From contig NZ_LT984804.1 in NCBI RefSeq assembly GCF_900250115.1, forward strand, positions 186,001 to 250,000: a stretch of 64,000 bases of DNA. The letters run 5' to 3'. Numbering within the stretch: the first letter of the stretch is position 1; every line of letters begins with the position of its first letter. This DNA comes from Cupriavidus taiwanensis (GTDB lineage: Bacteria > Pseudomonadota > Gammaproteobacteria > Burkholderiales > Burkholderiaceae). Positions 56,489-64,000 of the stretch are shown in pieces. Under the pieces are notes generated by a model. That model did no database searches. It was not told the origin of the DNA and was given only the letters and a program-made list of their open reading frames with translations. The translations under genes and the position numbers were made by a program.

Positions 56489-56516
56489 TAAAGTCGTCCC
56501 GCCGCCCCGCCGATAA
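56489..56516 (+). promoter_or_regulatory. FliA (sigma-28) promoter candidate for the chemotaxis operon
   Basis: TAAA at 56489-56492 and a perfect GCCGATAA at 56509-56516, with 16 bases between. The E. coli FliA consensus is TAAA-N15-GCCGATAA, so the spacing is one longer. It is placed about 110 bp upstream of the response-regulator start. A perfect -10 in GC-rich DNA makes this a strong candidate. Confidence 0.75.
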
Positions 56517-56630
56517 CCACTCTGGCAGGCTGCCATGTTCGTGCGGCGGCTTGCGCCGGCCCATCCGTCGCCGGCCGCACCTTCCATCTTCCTGGCGAAC
56601 CCACCCGTTCCTGCACCTCCGGAGGCGCTC

Positions 56631-57023
56631 ATGTCATCGCCCAGCATCCTCGTTGTCGACGATTCTCCTTCGCTACGCCGCATGATCGGCGCCTGCCTGC
56701 GCGCCGGAGGGTTTGATGTCACCGAGGCCGCGGACGGGGACCAGGCGCATGCGCTGGCCGTGGCCGGCCGCTTCGGCATGCTGGTCACCGACCAGGTCAT
56801 GCCCGGCATGGACGGCCTCACGCTGATCCGCAGCCTGCGCGCCACGCCGCGCTACGCGCGCCTGCCGATCCTGATGCTGACCACCGAGCAGGACGGCGGC
56901 ATCCGCGAGCAGGCCCGCGCCGCGGGCGCGTCGGGCTTCCTGCCCAAGCCGTTCGACCCCGACGGCCTGATGCAGGCCGTGGCCGCGCTGCTGCAGGACG
57001 CATCCCCCTCCTCGGATGGGTAA
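56631..57023 (+). CDS. CheY-like single-domain response regulator
   Basis: 130 residues from the ATG at 56631 with a GGAGG site. Receiver motifs: Asp10/Asp11 in ILVVDDSPSL, phosphoacceptor Asp54 in VTDQVMPGMDG, Thr84/85 in LMLTTEQDGG, and Lys106 in FLPKPFDPDG. There is no output domain. By position before cheW and two MCPs it is a CheY or PilG/CheY-like motility regulator. No CheA is present in the window, so the kinase must come from elsewhere. Transcribed from the sigma-28 candidate. Confidence 0.9.
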   Translation: MSSPSILVVDDSPSLRRMIGACLRAGGFDVTEAADGDQAHALAVAGRFGMLVTDQVMPGMDGLTLIRSLRATPRYARLPILMLTTEQDGGIREQARAAGASGFLPKPFDPDGLMQAVAALLQDASPSSDG

Positions 57024-57163
57024 GGAAAGACCCGGGGTCGCCCTTCAGTCACCCCGGATCCTGCCGTAAACACTGGTGGGCGAAGTCACGCCCCGGCGCA
57101 GCCAGCGGCCCTGGCCGCTGCGGCGCCAGACACCAGCATGAGCCAATTTTGGGGGGCTAGACG

Positions 57164-57640
57164 ATGCAGCACATCGACAAGGCAGACGGCGCGGGCGAGG
57201 AGTTCCTGGCCTTTACCCTGGGCCGCGAGGAATACGGCGTCGATATCCTGAAGGTGCAGGAGATCCGCGGCTACGAGTCGGTCACCCAGATCGCGAATGC
57301 GCCCGACTACATCAAGGGCGTGATCAACCTGCGCGGCATCATCGTGCCGATCATCGACCTGCGCATCAAGTTCCGCCAGCCCAACGTCAGCTACGACCAG
57401 TACACGGTCGTGATCATCGTCGATCTCAACGATCGCACCACCGGCATCGTGGTGGACGGCGTCTCCGACGTGCTGACGCTCGCCGCCGCGCAGATCAAGC
57501 CCACGCCGCACTTCTCCGGCGAACTGGCGACCGACTATATCCGCGGCCTGGGCTCGGTCGAGCAGCGCATGCTGATCCTGGTCGATATCGAGAAGCTGCT
57601 CAACACCGAGGAACTGGCCGCACTGGAAGCGGTGTCCTGA
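57164..57640 (+). CDS. cheW: Chemotaxis coupling protein
   Basis: 158 residues. CheW SH3-like folds: [55 protein letters not shown], and [20 protein letters not shown]. The [14 protein letters not shown] segment is diagnostic. CheW links MCPs to CheA in the polar array. The gene sits directly upstream of the PAS-MCP (119 bp gap), so both are likely in one FliA-driven unit. Confidence 0.93.
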   Translation: MQHIDKADGAGEEFLAFTLGREEYGVDILKVQEIRGYESVTQIANAPDYIKGVINLRGIIVPIIDLRIKFRQPNVSYDQYTVVIIVDLNDRTTGIVVDGVSDVLTLAAAQIKPTPHFSGELATDYIRGLGSVEQRMLILVDIEKLLNTEELAALEAVS

Positions 57641-57759
57641 TCCTGCGGCAGCGCCCCCCCGCCGTCCGGCACGCGCTATCGGCGCGCCGGACCGAACCCG
57701 CCCGCGCTGCGGCCGCATGGACCCATGCGCCGCGCCGCGGGCAAGCAGTACAGACTTAG

Positions 57760-59403
57760 ATGCGAAACAACCAACCCGTTACGCAGCGCGAGTACCCGCT
57801 GTCTCCGTCCGACTACCTGATCTCGCGCACCGACCTCAAGGGTCGTATCACCTTTGCCAACCGCACCTTTATCGAGGCCAGCGGCTTTGCGGCGGAAGAA
57901 CTGCTGGGCGCGCCGCACAACCTGGTGCGCCATCCCGACATGCCGCCCGAGGCGTTTGCCGACCTGTGGCAAGACCTGCAGGCCGGGCGCACATGGATGG
58001 GCGTGGTCAAGAACCGCCGCAAGAACGGCGACTTCTACTGGGTCAATGCGACCGTGACGCCGACGCGCGTCGACGGCCGCGTGGTGGGCTACACCTCGGT
58101 GCGCTCGATGGCGACGCGCGAGCAGGTGCAGGCCGCGGGCGCCGCCTATGCGCGCTTTCGCGCGGGCAGTGCCGACGGGCTGGCGATCCGCCACGGCGCG
58201 GTGGTGCGCACCGGCCTGCGCGGGCTGGCGCAGGGGCTGCTGCGGCTGAACCTGAAGCGCCGCATCCTGTGGGCCCAGGCCGGCGGGCTGGTGTGGTTCC
58301 TGGCCGCGCTGGTCGCGGTGGAAATGCTGGGCGGCAGCGGCGCGGCCGGCCTGCGCCCGTGGCTGTGGGGCGGCTTTGCGCTGGCGCTGGCGTCGTCCTT
58401 CGCCGCCGGGACCATGCTGCTGGCACGCGTGAACCGGCCGGTGCGCGACATGCTGGACTTCGCGCTGCGCATGGGCGCGGGCGACCTGACCACGCGCTTC
58501 GAGCACCGCAGCGCCGACGAGATCGGCGCGTTGGCGCAGGCGATGCAGACCATGCAGCGCAGCCTGCTGTCGGTGGTGCATGAGATCCAGGAGGGCATGG
58601 CCAGCATCTCGACCGCGACGCGCCAGGTGGCCGCCGGCAACAATGACCTGTCGCAGCGCACCGAGCAGCAGGCGGCGTCGCTGGAGCAGACCGCGTCGAG
58701 CATGGAAGAGCTGACCGGCACGGTGCGCCAGAACGCCGACAACGCGCGCCAGGCCAGCGGGCTGGCGGCCAACGCATCGGACACGGCGCTGCGCGGCGGC
58801 GAAGTGGTGGGCCGGGTGGTGCAGACCATGGACGAGATCAACGATGCCTCGAAGAAGATCGTCGACATCATCGGCGTGATCGAAGGCATCGCGTTCCAGA
58901 CCAACATCCTGGCGCTGAACGCGGCGGTGGAAGCCGCGCGCGCGGGCGAGCAGGGCCGCGGCTTCGCGGTAGTGGCGGGCGAGGTGCGCAGCCTGGCGCA
59001 GCGCAGCGCCAACGCGGCCAAGGAGATCAAGGGCCTGATCGGCGATACCGTGGCACGCGTCGACAACGGCTCGGCACTGGTTGGCCAGGCCGGCAAGACC
59101 ATGGAGGAGATCGTGCAGGCGGTCAAGCGCGTGACCGACATCATGGGCGAGATCAGCGCGGCGTCGGCCGAGCAGAGCTCGGGCATCGAGCAGGTGAACC
59201 AGGCGGTGGCGCAGATGGACGAGGTGACGCAGCAGAACGCGGCGCTGGTCGAAGAAGCCGCCGCCGCCGCGGGCGCGCTGGAAGAGCAGGCGCTGCGGCT
59301 GCGCGATGCCGTGGCGACCTTCCGCGTCAGCATGCAGGCGGAGGTGCGGCCGCAGCGCCAGCCCGCGCATGCGCGCGGCGATGCAGCGCTGGCACGGGCC
59401 TAG
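57760..59403 (+). CDS. PAS-domain MCP, aerotaxis (Aer-like) type
   Basis: 547 residues. An N-terminal PAS domain ([52 protein letters not shown]) matches the FAD-PAS of Aer. Two close membrane helices follow at about 175-225 ([17 protein letters not shown] and [18 protein letters not shown]), typical of Aer's membrane anchor, then HAMP and a signalling hairpin ([20 protein letters not shown]). The 632 bp encoding much of the hairpin match the next MCP gene by hand reading. The C-terminus lacks the W-x-x-F tail. Probably senses redox/oxygen. Confidence 0.9.
   Translation: MRNNQPVTQREYPLSPSDYLISRTDLKGRITFANRTFIEASGFAAEELLGAPHNLVRHPDMPPEAFADLWQDLQAGRTWMGVVKNRRKNGDFYWVNATVTPTRVDGRVVGYTSVRSMATREQVQAAGAAYARFRAGSADGLAIRHGAVVRTGLRGLAQGLLRLNLKRRILWAQAGGLVWFLAALVAVEMLGGSGAAGLRPWLWGGFALALASSFAAGTMLLARVNRPVRDMLDFALRMGAGDLTTRFEHRSADEIGALAQAMQTMQRSLLSVVHEIQEGMASISTATRQVAAGNNDLSQRTEQQAASLEQTASSMEELTGTVRQNADNARQASGLAANASDTALRGGEVVGRVVQTMDEINDASKKIVDIIGVIEGIAFQTNILALNAAVEAARAGEQGRGFAVVAGEVRSLAQRSANAAKEIKGLIGDTVARVDNGSALVGQAGKTMEEIVQAVKRVTDIMGEISAASAEQSSGIEQVNQAVAQMDEVTQQNAALVEEAAAAAGALEEQALRLRDAVATFRVSMQAEVRPQRQPAHARGDAALARA
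58660..59291 (+). repeat. 632-bp direct repeat, copy A (inside PAS-MCP gene)
   Basis: Matches 60417-61048 base for base in my reading, from accgagcagcaggcgg to ggaagagcaggc. A few scattered differences extend the similarity about 30 bp upstream. Confidence 0.9.
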
Positions 59404-59519
59404 GCACGGTACCAGCACGGTAGGGATCGAAGTGAAGGCAGCCGCGGCATACCGCGCTGCCAGCGTACACAGGGTGCGGCAGGCCGTGCCCGAGGCTTCA
59501 GTTACAAGGGGGAGTTGCT

Positions 59520-61346
59520 ATGCATTGGTTCAATCAATTGCGCGTCACGACCAGGCTGGTTGCCGGATTCCTGGTGGTTGCCGTGATCGGCGCCGTGATG
59601 GGGCTGCTGGGCGTCGTCAACATGGGCCGCATGGCCGACTGGACCGGCAAGATCTACCACGGCGACCTGCGCGCGCTGAAGGCGGTGCAGGACGCCAACA
59701 TCAACCTGGTCTACGCCAGCCGCTCGCAGATCGCGCTGCTGTCGGCATCGACCATGGGCGAGCGCACGATCGAGAAGGAGCAGATCGCCAAATCGCTGGC
59801 CGCGATGGATGAACGCATCCGCCAGGTGGCTGGCGCCTTCGAGAAGCCCGAGGGCAAGGCGCTGGTCAAGCAGTACCAGGACCTGTCGCCGGCGTTCCGC
59901 GCGCGCATGGAGAAGTATGTCGAGCTGGTCAGCAAGCAGCCGCTCGATACCTCGCAGTTCGAGAGCCAGGTGTTCTCCGAAAGTGCCGACCTGCTCAAGG
60001 ACAGCCATGCGCTGGAAGCGGTGATGCTGCAGATGGTCAAGCGCCGCGACGACCGCGCCCGCAACAACATGGAAGAAGCGCGCAGCGTCTACGACCAGAC
60101 CCGGCTGTGGATGCTGGGCCTGGTGCTGGGCGGCCTGGCGCTGTCGGTGCTGCTGGGCGTGCTGCTGGCGCGCGCGCTGTCGCGCCAGCTGGGCGGCGAG
60201 CCGGCGTATGCCGCGGCCATCGCCGCACGCATTGCCGAGGGCGATTTCTCGTCGCCGGTGGCCACCCGGGCGGGCGACAAGAGCAGCCTGGTCTATGCGA
60301 TGCAGCAGATGCAGCAGCACCTGTCGCGCATGGTGCGGGATTTCAAGGCCTCGGCCGAATCGATCGGCAGCGCCTCGCGCGAGATTGCCGCCGGCAACAA
60401 CGACCTGTCGCAGCGTACCGAGCAGCAGGCGGCGTCGCTGGAGCAGACCGCGTCGAGCATGGAAGAGCTGACCGGCACGGTGCGCCAGAACGCCGACAAC
60501 GCGCGCCAGGCCAGCGGGCTGGCGGCCAACGCATCGGACACGGCGCTGCGCGGCGGCGAAGTGGTGGGCCGGGTGGTGCAGACCATGGACGAGATCAACG
60601 ATGCCTCGAAGAAGATCGTCGACATCATCGGCGTGATCGAAGGCATCGCGTTCCAGACCAACATCCTGGCGCTGAACGCGGCGGTGGAAGCCGCGCGCGC
60701 GGGCGAGCAGGGCCGCGGCTTCGCGGTAGTGGCGGGCGAGGTGCGCAGCCTGGCGCAGCGCAGCGCCAACGCGGCCAAGGAGATCAAGGGCCTGATCGGC
60801 GATACCGTGGCACGCGTCGACAACGGCTCGGCACTGGTTGGCCAGGCCGGCAAGACCATGGAGGAGATCGTGCAGGCGGTCAAGCGCGTGACCGACATCA
60901 TGGGCGAGATCAGCGCGGCGTCGGCCGAGCAGAGCTCGGGCATCGAGCAGGTGAACCAGGCGGTGGCGCAGATGGACGAGGTGACGCAGCAGAACGCGGC
61001 GCTGGTCGAAGAAGCCGCCGCCGCCGCGGGCGCGCTGGAAGAGCAGGCCAGCCACCTGCAGTCCGCGGTGGCCACGTTCCGCCTCGCCGCGGAGGATGCG
61101 CAGGCATCGTTCTCGTTGCCCGACGCGAAGCCGGTTTGCGCCGCAGTGGTGCCTGGCAAGACGGCGGGAAAGGGGCGCACGCTTGCCTCCCACAAGCGCG
61201 CGGCCGCGGCAAGCTCAGCGGCATCGGCTGAAGCCGACGCGTCGCACGCCGTCGAGCCTGCGCAGCTGGCGCCGGCGGTCGCCACCGCGCGCACGCCACG
61301 GCCTGCGCTGGCTGGTGCCGACAATGGCGACTGGAGCGCATTCTGA
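59520..61346 (+). CDS. Methyl-accepting chemotaxis protein with W-x-x-F tail
   Basis: 608 residues from the ATG at 59520. First membrane helix at residues 15-33 ([18 protein letters not shown]), a Tar-type 4-helix sensor ([20 protein letters not shown]), second helix near 195-215 ([18 protein letters not shown]), HAMP ([12 protein letters not shown]) and hairpin. After a long Ala/Lys linker it ends GDWSAF, the same W-x-x-F tail as the MCP at 52396. Much of the hairpin DNA matches the PAS-MCP gene. A GGGAG ribosome site sits before the ATG. Ligand unknown. Confidence 0.92.
   Translation: MHWFNQLRVTTRLVAGFLVVAVIGAVMGLLGVVNMGRMADWTGKIYHGDLRALKAVQDANINLVYASRSQIALLSASTMGERTIEKEQIAKSLAAMDERIRQVAGAFEKPEGKALVKQYQDLSPAFRARMEKYVELVSKQPLDTSQFESQVFSESADLLKDSHALEAVMLQMVKRRDDRARNNMEEARSVYDQTRLWMLGLVLGGLALSVLLGVLLARALSRQLGGEPAYAAAIAARIAEGDFSSPVATRAGDKSSLVYAMQQMQQHLSRMVRDFKASAESIGSASREIAAGNNDLSQRTEQQAASLEQTASSMEELTGTVRQNADNARQASGLAANASDTALRGGEVVGRVVQTMDEINDASKKIVDIIGVIEGIAFQTNILALNAAVEAARAGEQGRGFAVVAGEVRSLAQRSANAAKEIKGLIGDTVARVDNGSALVGQAGKTMEEIVQAVKRVTDIMGEISAASAEQSSGIEQVNQAVAQMDEVTQQNAALVEEAAAAAGALEEQASHLQSAVATFRLAAEDAQASFSLPDAKPVCAAVVPGKTAGKGRTLASHKRAAAASSAASAEADASHAVEPAQLAPAVATARTPRPALAGADNGDWSAF
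60417..61048 (+). repeat. 632-bp direct repeat, copy B
   Basis: Second copy of the tract at 58660-59291. It encodes [20 protein letters not shown] through the end of the hairpin, and both flanks diverge abruptly. Confidence 0.9.
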
Positions 61347-61426
61347 CCCCGCCCTTTGCCCCCATCGCGGAAAGGCGCCGGGCGGCGGCCTCGGAGGCTG
61401 CCGACCAATGGATGGTGCGACTGTTT

Positions 61427-61556
61427 TCTCCCCTCTCCCTCTGGGAGAGGGGCGGGGGAGAGGGCAGGCGCTGCCACGAAGAGAGGCGGCAGCGTACTTG
61501 CCAGGAGCCGGCCCTCTCCCCCGGCCTCTCTCCCGCAAGCGGGAGAGAGGAGCAAA
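61427..61556. repeat. Dispersed palindrome pair, copies 7 and 8 (inverted)
   Basis: Copy 7 (61427-61464) is a shorter form, ctcccctctccct-ctgggagaggggcggggg. Copy 8 (61511-61556) is inverted, ggccctctcccccgg-cctctctcccgcaagcgggagagagg. They fill the gap after the MCP gene. Confidence 0.8.
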
Positions 61557-61620
61557 CCGGCAGCATCGCCTCTTTGTCAGCAACCTGGCGGGCCGCGGCG
61601 CGGCCCGGGATGGCAATGCC

Positions 61621-62355
61621 ATGACGACCGATATCACCCTGGCCTTGCCGCAAGAGGACGCGGCCAGGCTGCGCAAGGAATTCGACCAGTTCATCGGGGT
61701 CTCGACCGGGCTGGACCGCGAGTTCCTGCCGCCCGAGTTCCATGATTTCCTGCGCGCGCGGCTGCTGCAGCATGACGGCCCGCTGACCGAGCGCGCGGTC
61801 TCGCGGCTGCTGTCCGGGGGGGAATACGGCTGGGCGCGCCGCGTGTTCGACAAGCAGTTGCCCAATGCGCTCGCGGCGCTGATGCGCGACGCCCAGCGCT
61901 TCGGCTTCGGCCTGGCGGTGCAGCCCGGCTGGAGCGGCGAGCAGCGCCTCGCGCATGCGCGCGAATGGGCGGCGCAGGTGCTGGCCGAGTGCGGCGCCGA
62001 CAGCGCCTATACCGAGGCCCTGGCCACCCAGGTGGCGGCGTCCGCGGAAGACCTGCGCGCGCTGGAAGAGCGCATGCGCACGCCGGCCTGGCGCCTGGCC
62101 GAGAGCCTGCGCCAGCGCGCCTATGACCTGATGTACGCGCTGCAGATCGAAGCCAACGAAGCCACCGGCCGCGCGCGCGTGGGCGAGCTGCGCGGCATGC
62201 TGGGCCTGGCGCTGGAGTACGGATCAATCCAGCCGGATGAGGCCGCGCGCGTGCTGGAGCAGGTGGAGCGCGTGCGCCCGGCATTGTTCCGGGAAGCCCC
62301 CGACGATGTGTTCGCGCGTCTGGCGGCATGGCTGCGCCGCCTGGTCGGAACTTGA
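61621..62355 (+). CDS. Hypothetical protein between the MCPs and flhDC
   Basis: 244 residues from the ATG at 61621 (MTTDITLALPQEDAARLRKE). It looks mostly alpha-helical with many Arg/Glu-rich segments: REFLPPEFHDFLRARLLQHD, RAVSRLLSGGEYGWARRVFD, LRQRAYDLMYALQIEANEAT. No membrane segment, signal or known domain is recognised. It lies between chemotaxis genes and flhDC on the same strand, so a role in motility regulation is possible but unsupported. Confidence 0.6.
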   Translation: MTTDITLALPQEDAARLRKEFDQFIGVSTGLDREFLPPEFHDFLRARLLQHDGPLTERAVSRLLSGGEYGWARRVFDKQLPNALAALMRDAQRFGFGLAVQPGWSGEQRLAHAREWAAQVLAECGADSAYTEALATQVAASAEDLRALEERMRTPAWRLAESLRQRAYDLMYALQIEANEATGRARVGELRGMLGLALEYGSIQPDEAARVLEQVERVRPALFREAPDDVFARLAAWLRRLVGT

Positions 62356-62837
62356 AGCGGACACTGCCGCATCGCGTCAATTCCGGCCCGATATTTTGGA
62401 CAGTATTACGCACATCATGCGTGGCGATACACTGCGCGCGGCCTTAGTCAATAGAGGAATCCAGCAGGCAACCTCCCCTGCCCAGGTGCGTTGATACAAA
62501 GGACGTTTCGACCGACTGCCTTGAGTCAAATCAAGCGTCAAAAGTGTGACTTGTTACAAAATGCGCGGGTCCAATGTATGTTTCATGCGACATTAGGTTC
62601 CCCCCCGCGTAAGTAGGGATTGGCATTGCGGGTCGATTGCCGATATAAACGTAACGGTCTCACTTACACTCTGTAACACTTGTAACGGAGTTGATTACAG
62701 TTGGACATGGGCGTAGTTCCTTAGTCGTACGTTGTACCCGCCCAGCCGCATACAAACGATCTGGTCGCCGGGCCCCCCGAGGGCACCGGTAAGCGCCGGA
62801 CAAGCGGCTACGGTGGGTTTTTGGTAGCGGGGATAAA
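62356..62837 (+). promoter_or_regulatory. flhDC upstream region with TGTAAC repeats
   Basis: 482 bp, no gene, noticeably more AT-rich than the rest. Around 62650-62700 the motif TGTAAC occurs twice 9 bp apart (62672 and 62681), with further gtaacgg (62651), ttgttac (62551) and cttac/attac variants. A long leader of about 130 bp with a GC-rich hairpin-prone stretch (62765-62815) precedes flhD. flhDC promoters are typically hubs for many regulators, so these repeats may be operators. Confidence 0.5.
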
Positions 62838-63155
62838 TTGGAAAGCAGTGAAGTTCTCCAGGAGATCAGGGAGGTTAACCTCGCCTATCTGCTGCTCGCG
62901 CAACGCCTTGTGCGCGAAAACCAGGTCGAAGCCATGTTCAGGCTAGGGGTCAGCAAGGAAATTGCGGATATCCTTGCCAAGCTGACCTCGGCGCAACTCG
63001 TCAAGCTGGCGGCATCCAATATGGTGCTGTGCAGGTTCCGCTTCGACGACCACGCGCTTCTGTCCACCCTCACCCACACGGCCAAGAGCCATGACATGCA
63101 GCAGATCCACGCCGCGATCCTGCTCGCACGTCAGCCTGTGGAGTCGCTCAATTGA
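62838..63155 (+). CDS. flhD: Flagellar master regulator subunit FlhD
   Basis: 105 residues with a TTG start at 62838 ([20 protein letters not shown]). The FlhD core is intact: [58 protein letters not shown]. FlhD4C2 activates class II flagellar genes together with sigma-70. A single RBS-like GGGGATAA lies before the TTG. It overlaps flhC by 4 bp, so the two are translationally coupled. Confidence 0.93.
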   Translation: MESSEVLQEIREVNLAYLLLAQRLVRENQVEAMFRLGVSKEIADILAKLTSAQLVKLAASNMVLCRFRFDDHALLSTLTHTAKSHDMQQIHAAILLARQPVESLN

Positions 63156-63757
63156 CCGCGCTCCTGCAGGCCGAGCCAAACCGGAGCTACACGGCCACCT
63201 CCGTTCCCAGCCGCAAGAGCGTGCTCCAGGATGCCAACCAGACCCAGCTCGCGATCGAGCTGATCGGCCTGGGTGCGCGCCTGCAGGTGCTTGAAGCCGA
63301 GACCACGCTGTCGCGTGACCGGCTGATCCGCCTGTACAAGGAGCTGCGCGGCGTCTCGCCCCCCAAGGGCATGCTGCCCTTTTCGACCGACTGGTTCACC
63401 ACCTGGCTGCCGAATATCCACTCGTCGCTGTTCTTCTCCGCTTACCAGTTCATGGTGCAGGAAGGCGAGACCGTGGGCATCCGCGCGGTGGTGGCTGCGT
63501 ACCGCCTGTACCTCGAGCATGTTTCGCTGCTCGGCGGTGAAATTGTCTTAAGTTTCACGCGGGCCTGGACGTTAGTACGGTTCTTCGAGAGCAACATGCT
63601 GCAGCTGTCCCGGTGCACGTGTTGCGGCGGACAGTTTGTCACGCACGCGTATGAGCCGCACGCAAACTTCGTGTGCAGCCTGTGCCGTCCGCCGTCACGC
63701 GCAGGGAAAGTGAAGAAGCTCTCGAAAGACGCCGCCGCCGTGCAGACCAGCGCCTGA
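63152..63757 (+). CDS. flhC: Flagellar master regulator subunit FlhC
   Basis: 201 residues, TTG start at 63152 inside the flhD stop (TTGA overlap). It contains the DNA-contacting helices ([40 protein letters not shown]) and the zinc-binding Cys4 site [13 protein letters not shown]...CSLC. Length is typical. A long basic tail ([11 protein letters not shown]) ends it. motA follows 120 bp later. Confidence 0.93.
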   Translation: MTALLQAEPNRSYTATSVPSRKSVLQDANQTQLAIELIGLGARLQVLEAETTLSRDRLIRLYKELRGVSPPKGMLPFSTDWFTTWLPNIHSSLFFSAYQFMVQEGETVGIRAVVAAYRLYLEHVSLLGGEIVLSFTRAWTLVRFFESNMLQLSRCTCCGGQFVTHAYEPHANFVCSLCRPPSRAGKVKKLSKDAAAVQTSA

Positions 63758-63768
63758 TCCTGGTCAAG

Positions 63769-63803
63769 GTCCGCCGGCTGGCAAGCTTGCTGCGCTGGCG
63801 GAC
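63769..63803 (+). other. Hairpin between flhC and motA
   Basis: GTCCGCC (63769-63775) pairs with GGCGGAC (63797-63803) around gcaagcttgc. There is no T-run after it, so it is not a standard terminator. It may process or protect the flhDC mRNA. Confidence 0.35.
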
Positions 63804-63877
63804 GGATCCTCTCCGTGCGCCCGTGCAACGGGCCAATGAGCGTGGCTGACGCGCGTTTTTAAGACGGGGATCCGATC

Positions 63878-64000
63878 GTGCTAGTAGTTCTTGGCTATGT
63901 CGTCGTGGTAGCGGCGGTGCTTGGCGGATACGCCATGACCGGCGGCCATATGGGCGCGCTATATCAACCTGCCGAAGTGGTGATCATCGCGGGCGCCGCC
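63878..64000 (+). CDS. motA: Flagellar motor stator protein MotA (N-terminus only)
   Basis: 41 codons from a GTG at 63878 (GGGGAT upstream) to the window end: MLVVLGYVVVVAAVLGGYAM, TGGHMGALYQPAEVVIIAGAA. This matches the first membrane helix and the GGHxxALxxPxEvviigGa motif of MotA, the proton-channel stator subunit. The rest, and motB, lie outside the window. Confidence 0.92.
   Translation, partial: MLVVLGYVVVVAAVLGGYAMTGGHMGALYQPAEVVIIAGAA

Larger units (their letters stand above)
56293..56630. other. Intergenic region holding palindrome copy 6 and the sigma-28 promoter
   Basis: 338 bp without a gene. It carries the dispersed palindrome at 56375-56420 with the flanking gcgtcgccgcgctcgcacgcgtt at about 56316-56338, then a sigma-28-like promoter at 56489-56516, and a roughly 110-bp leader before the response-regulator start. 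Confidence 0.7.

Noticed and set aside
57641..57760. Possible extra small gene between cheW and the PAS-MCP
   Set aside because: No frame with a plausible start, ribosome site or composition was found in the 119-bp gap.
62639..62646. gccgatat before flhDC as a second FliA promoter
   Set aside because: No TAAA box at the right distance upstream; flhDC is normally upstream of FliA in the cascade.

Overview
The window is high-GC DNA from a beta-proteobacterium of the Burkholderiales, most likely a Cupriavidus-type genome and probably its second replicon. The evidence is a pcaIJF set, several Bug-type (TctC) periplasmic binding proteins next to LysR regulators, a flhDC-motA motility locus, MCPs with the Burkholderiales-type signalling hairpin, and abundant small dispersed palindromes. 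The genus and replicon are inferred from gene content, not from a search. No rRNA, tRNA or CRISPR array was seen.

Layout. 1-4.7 kb: a PcaR-like IclR regulator (cut by the window edge), an MFS transporter with a divergent LysR regulator, a YggT membrane protein and a MarR regulator. 4.8-9.3 kb: a lipoprotein with an in-frame 15-bp tandem repeat; a decayed acyl-CoA synthetase gene invaded by a TnpB-only element (IS200/IS605 superfamily) whose tnpB carries one in-frame stop; a dienelactone hydrolase, a PLD-type nuclease and a dodecin. 9.3-14.4 kb: a Sel1-repeat protein and a TonB-dependent siderophore receptor with a Fur-box-like site, then a scarred region holding only the C-terminal part of a sigma-54 activator, and a small periplasmic BOF protein. 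14.5-18.7 kb: sbcD-sbcC. 19.5-24.2 kb: pcaI-pcaJ-pcaF (last steps of beta-ketoadipate catabolism), an SDR and a Bug protein. 24.3-28.2 kb: an amidohydrolase and an NCS2 nucleobase permease with a divergent LysR regulator. 28.4-30.2 kb: a CsgG/DUF4810/DUF799 lipoprotein operon. 30.2-31.3 kb: a squalene/phytoene synthase-like enzyme.

31.6-44.1 kb is a sugar-acid island. It encodes an IlvD/EDD dehydratase with three cluster-ligand cysteines, an enolase-superfamily sugar-acid dehydratase, a DHDPS-fold 2-keto-3-deoxy-pentonate dehydratase, an alpha-ketoglutarate semialdehyde dehydrogenase, a PdxA paralogue, a Bug protein, an MFS acid transporter and three related LysR regulators. Read together, two unrelated dehydratases appear to feed one 2-keto-3-deoxy-L-pentonate pool that is drained to 2-oxoglutarate. 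44.1-51.9 kb: housekeeping and hypothetical genes (GNAT, an alpha/beta-hydrolase lipoprotein, PadR, nitronate monooxygenase, an NTF2-like protein, a tyrosine recombinase with eroded catalytic residues, galE and an H-NS protein).

52.4-64 kb is a chemotaxis and motility block: an MCP, an EAL protein with a degenerate GGDEF domain, then a CheY-like regulator, cheW, a PAS-MCP and another MCP behind a good FliA (sigma-28) promoter candidate, a hypothetical gene, then flhD-flhC (both with TTG starts) and the start of motA. The last two MCP genes share a 632-bp stretch that I read as identical, a strong sign of recent gene conversion.

The most unusual items are the nonsense-split TnpB element with its candidate guide RNA inside a shredded acyl-CoA synthetase gene, the 632-bp MCP conversion tract, the dual-dehydratase sugar-acid island, the catalytically eroded recombinase, and a family of eight short palindromes, six of them in inverted pairs.
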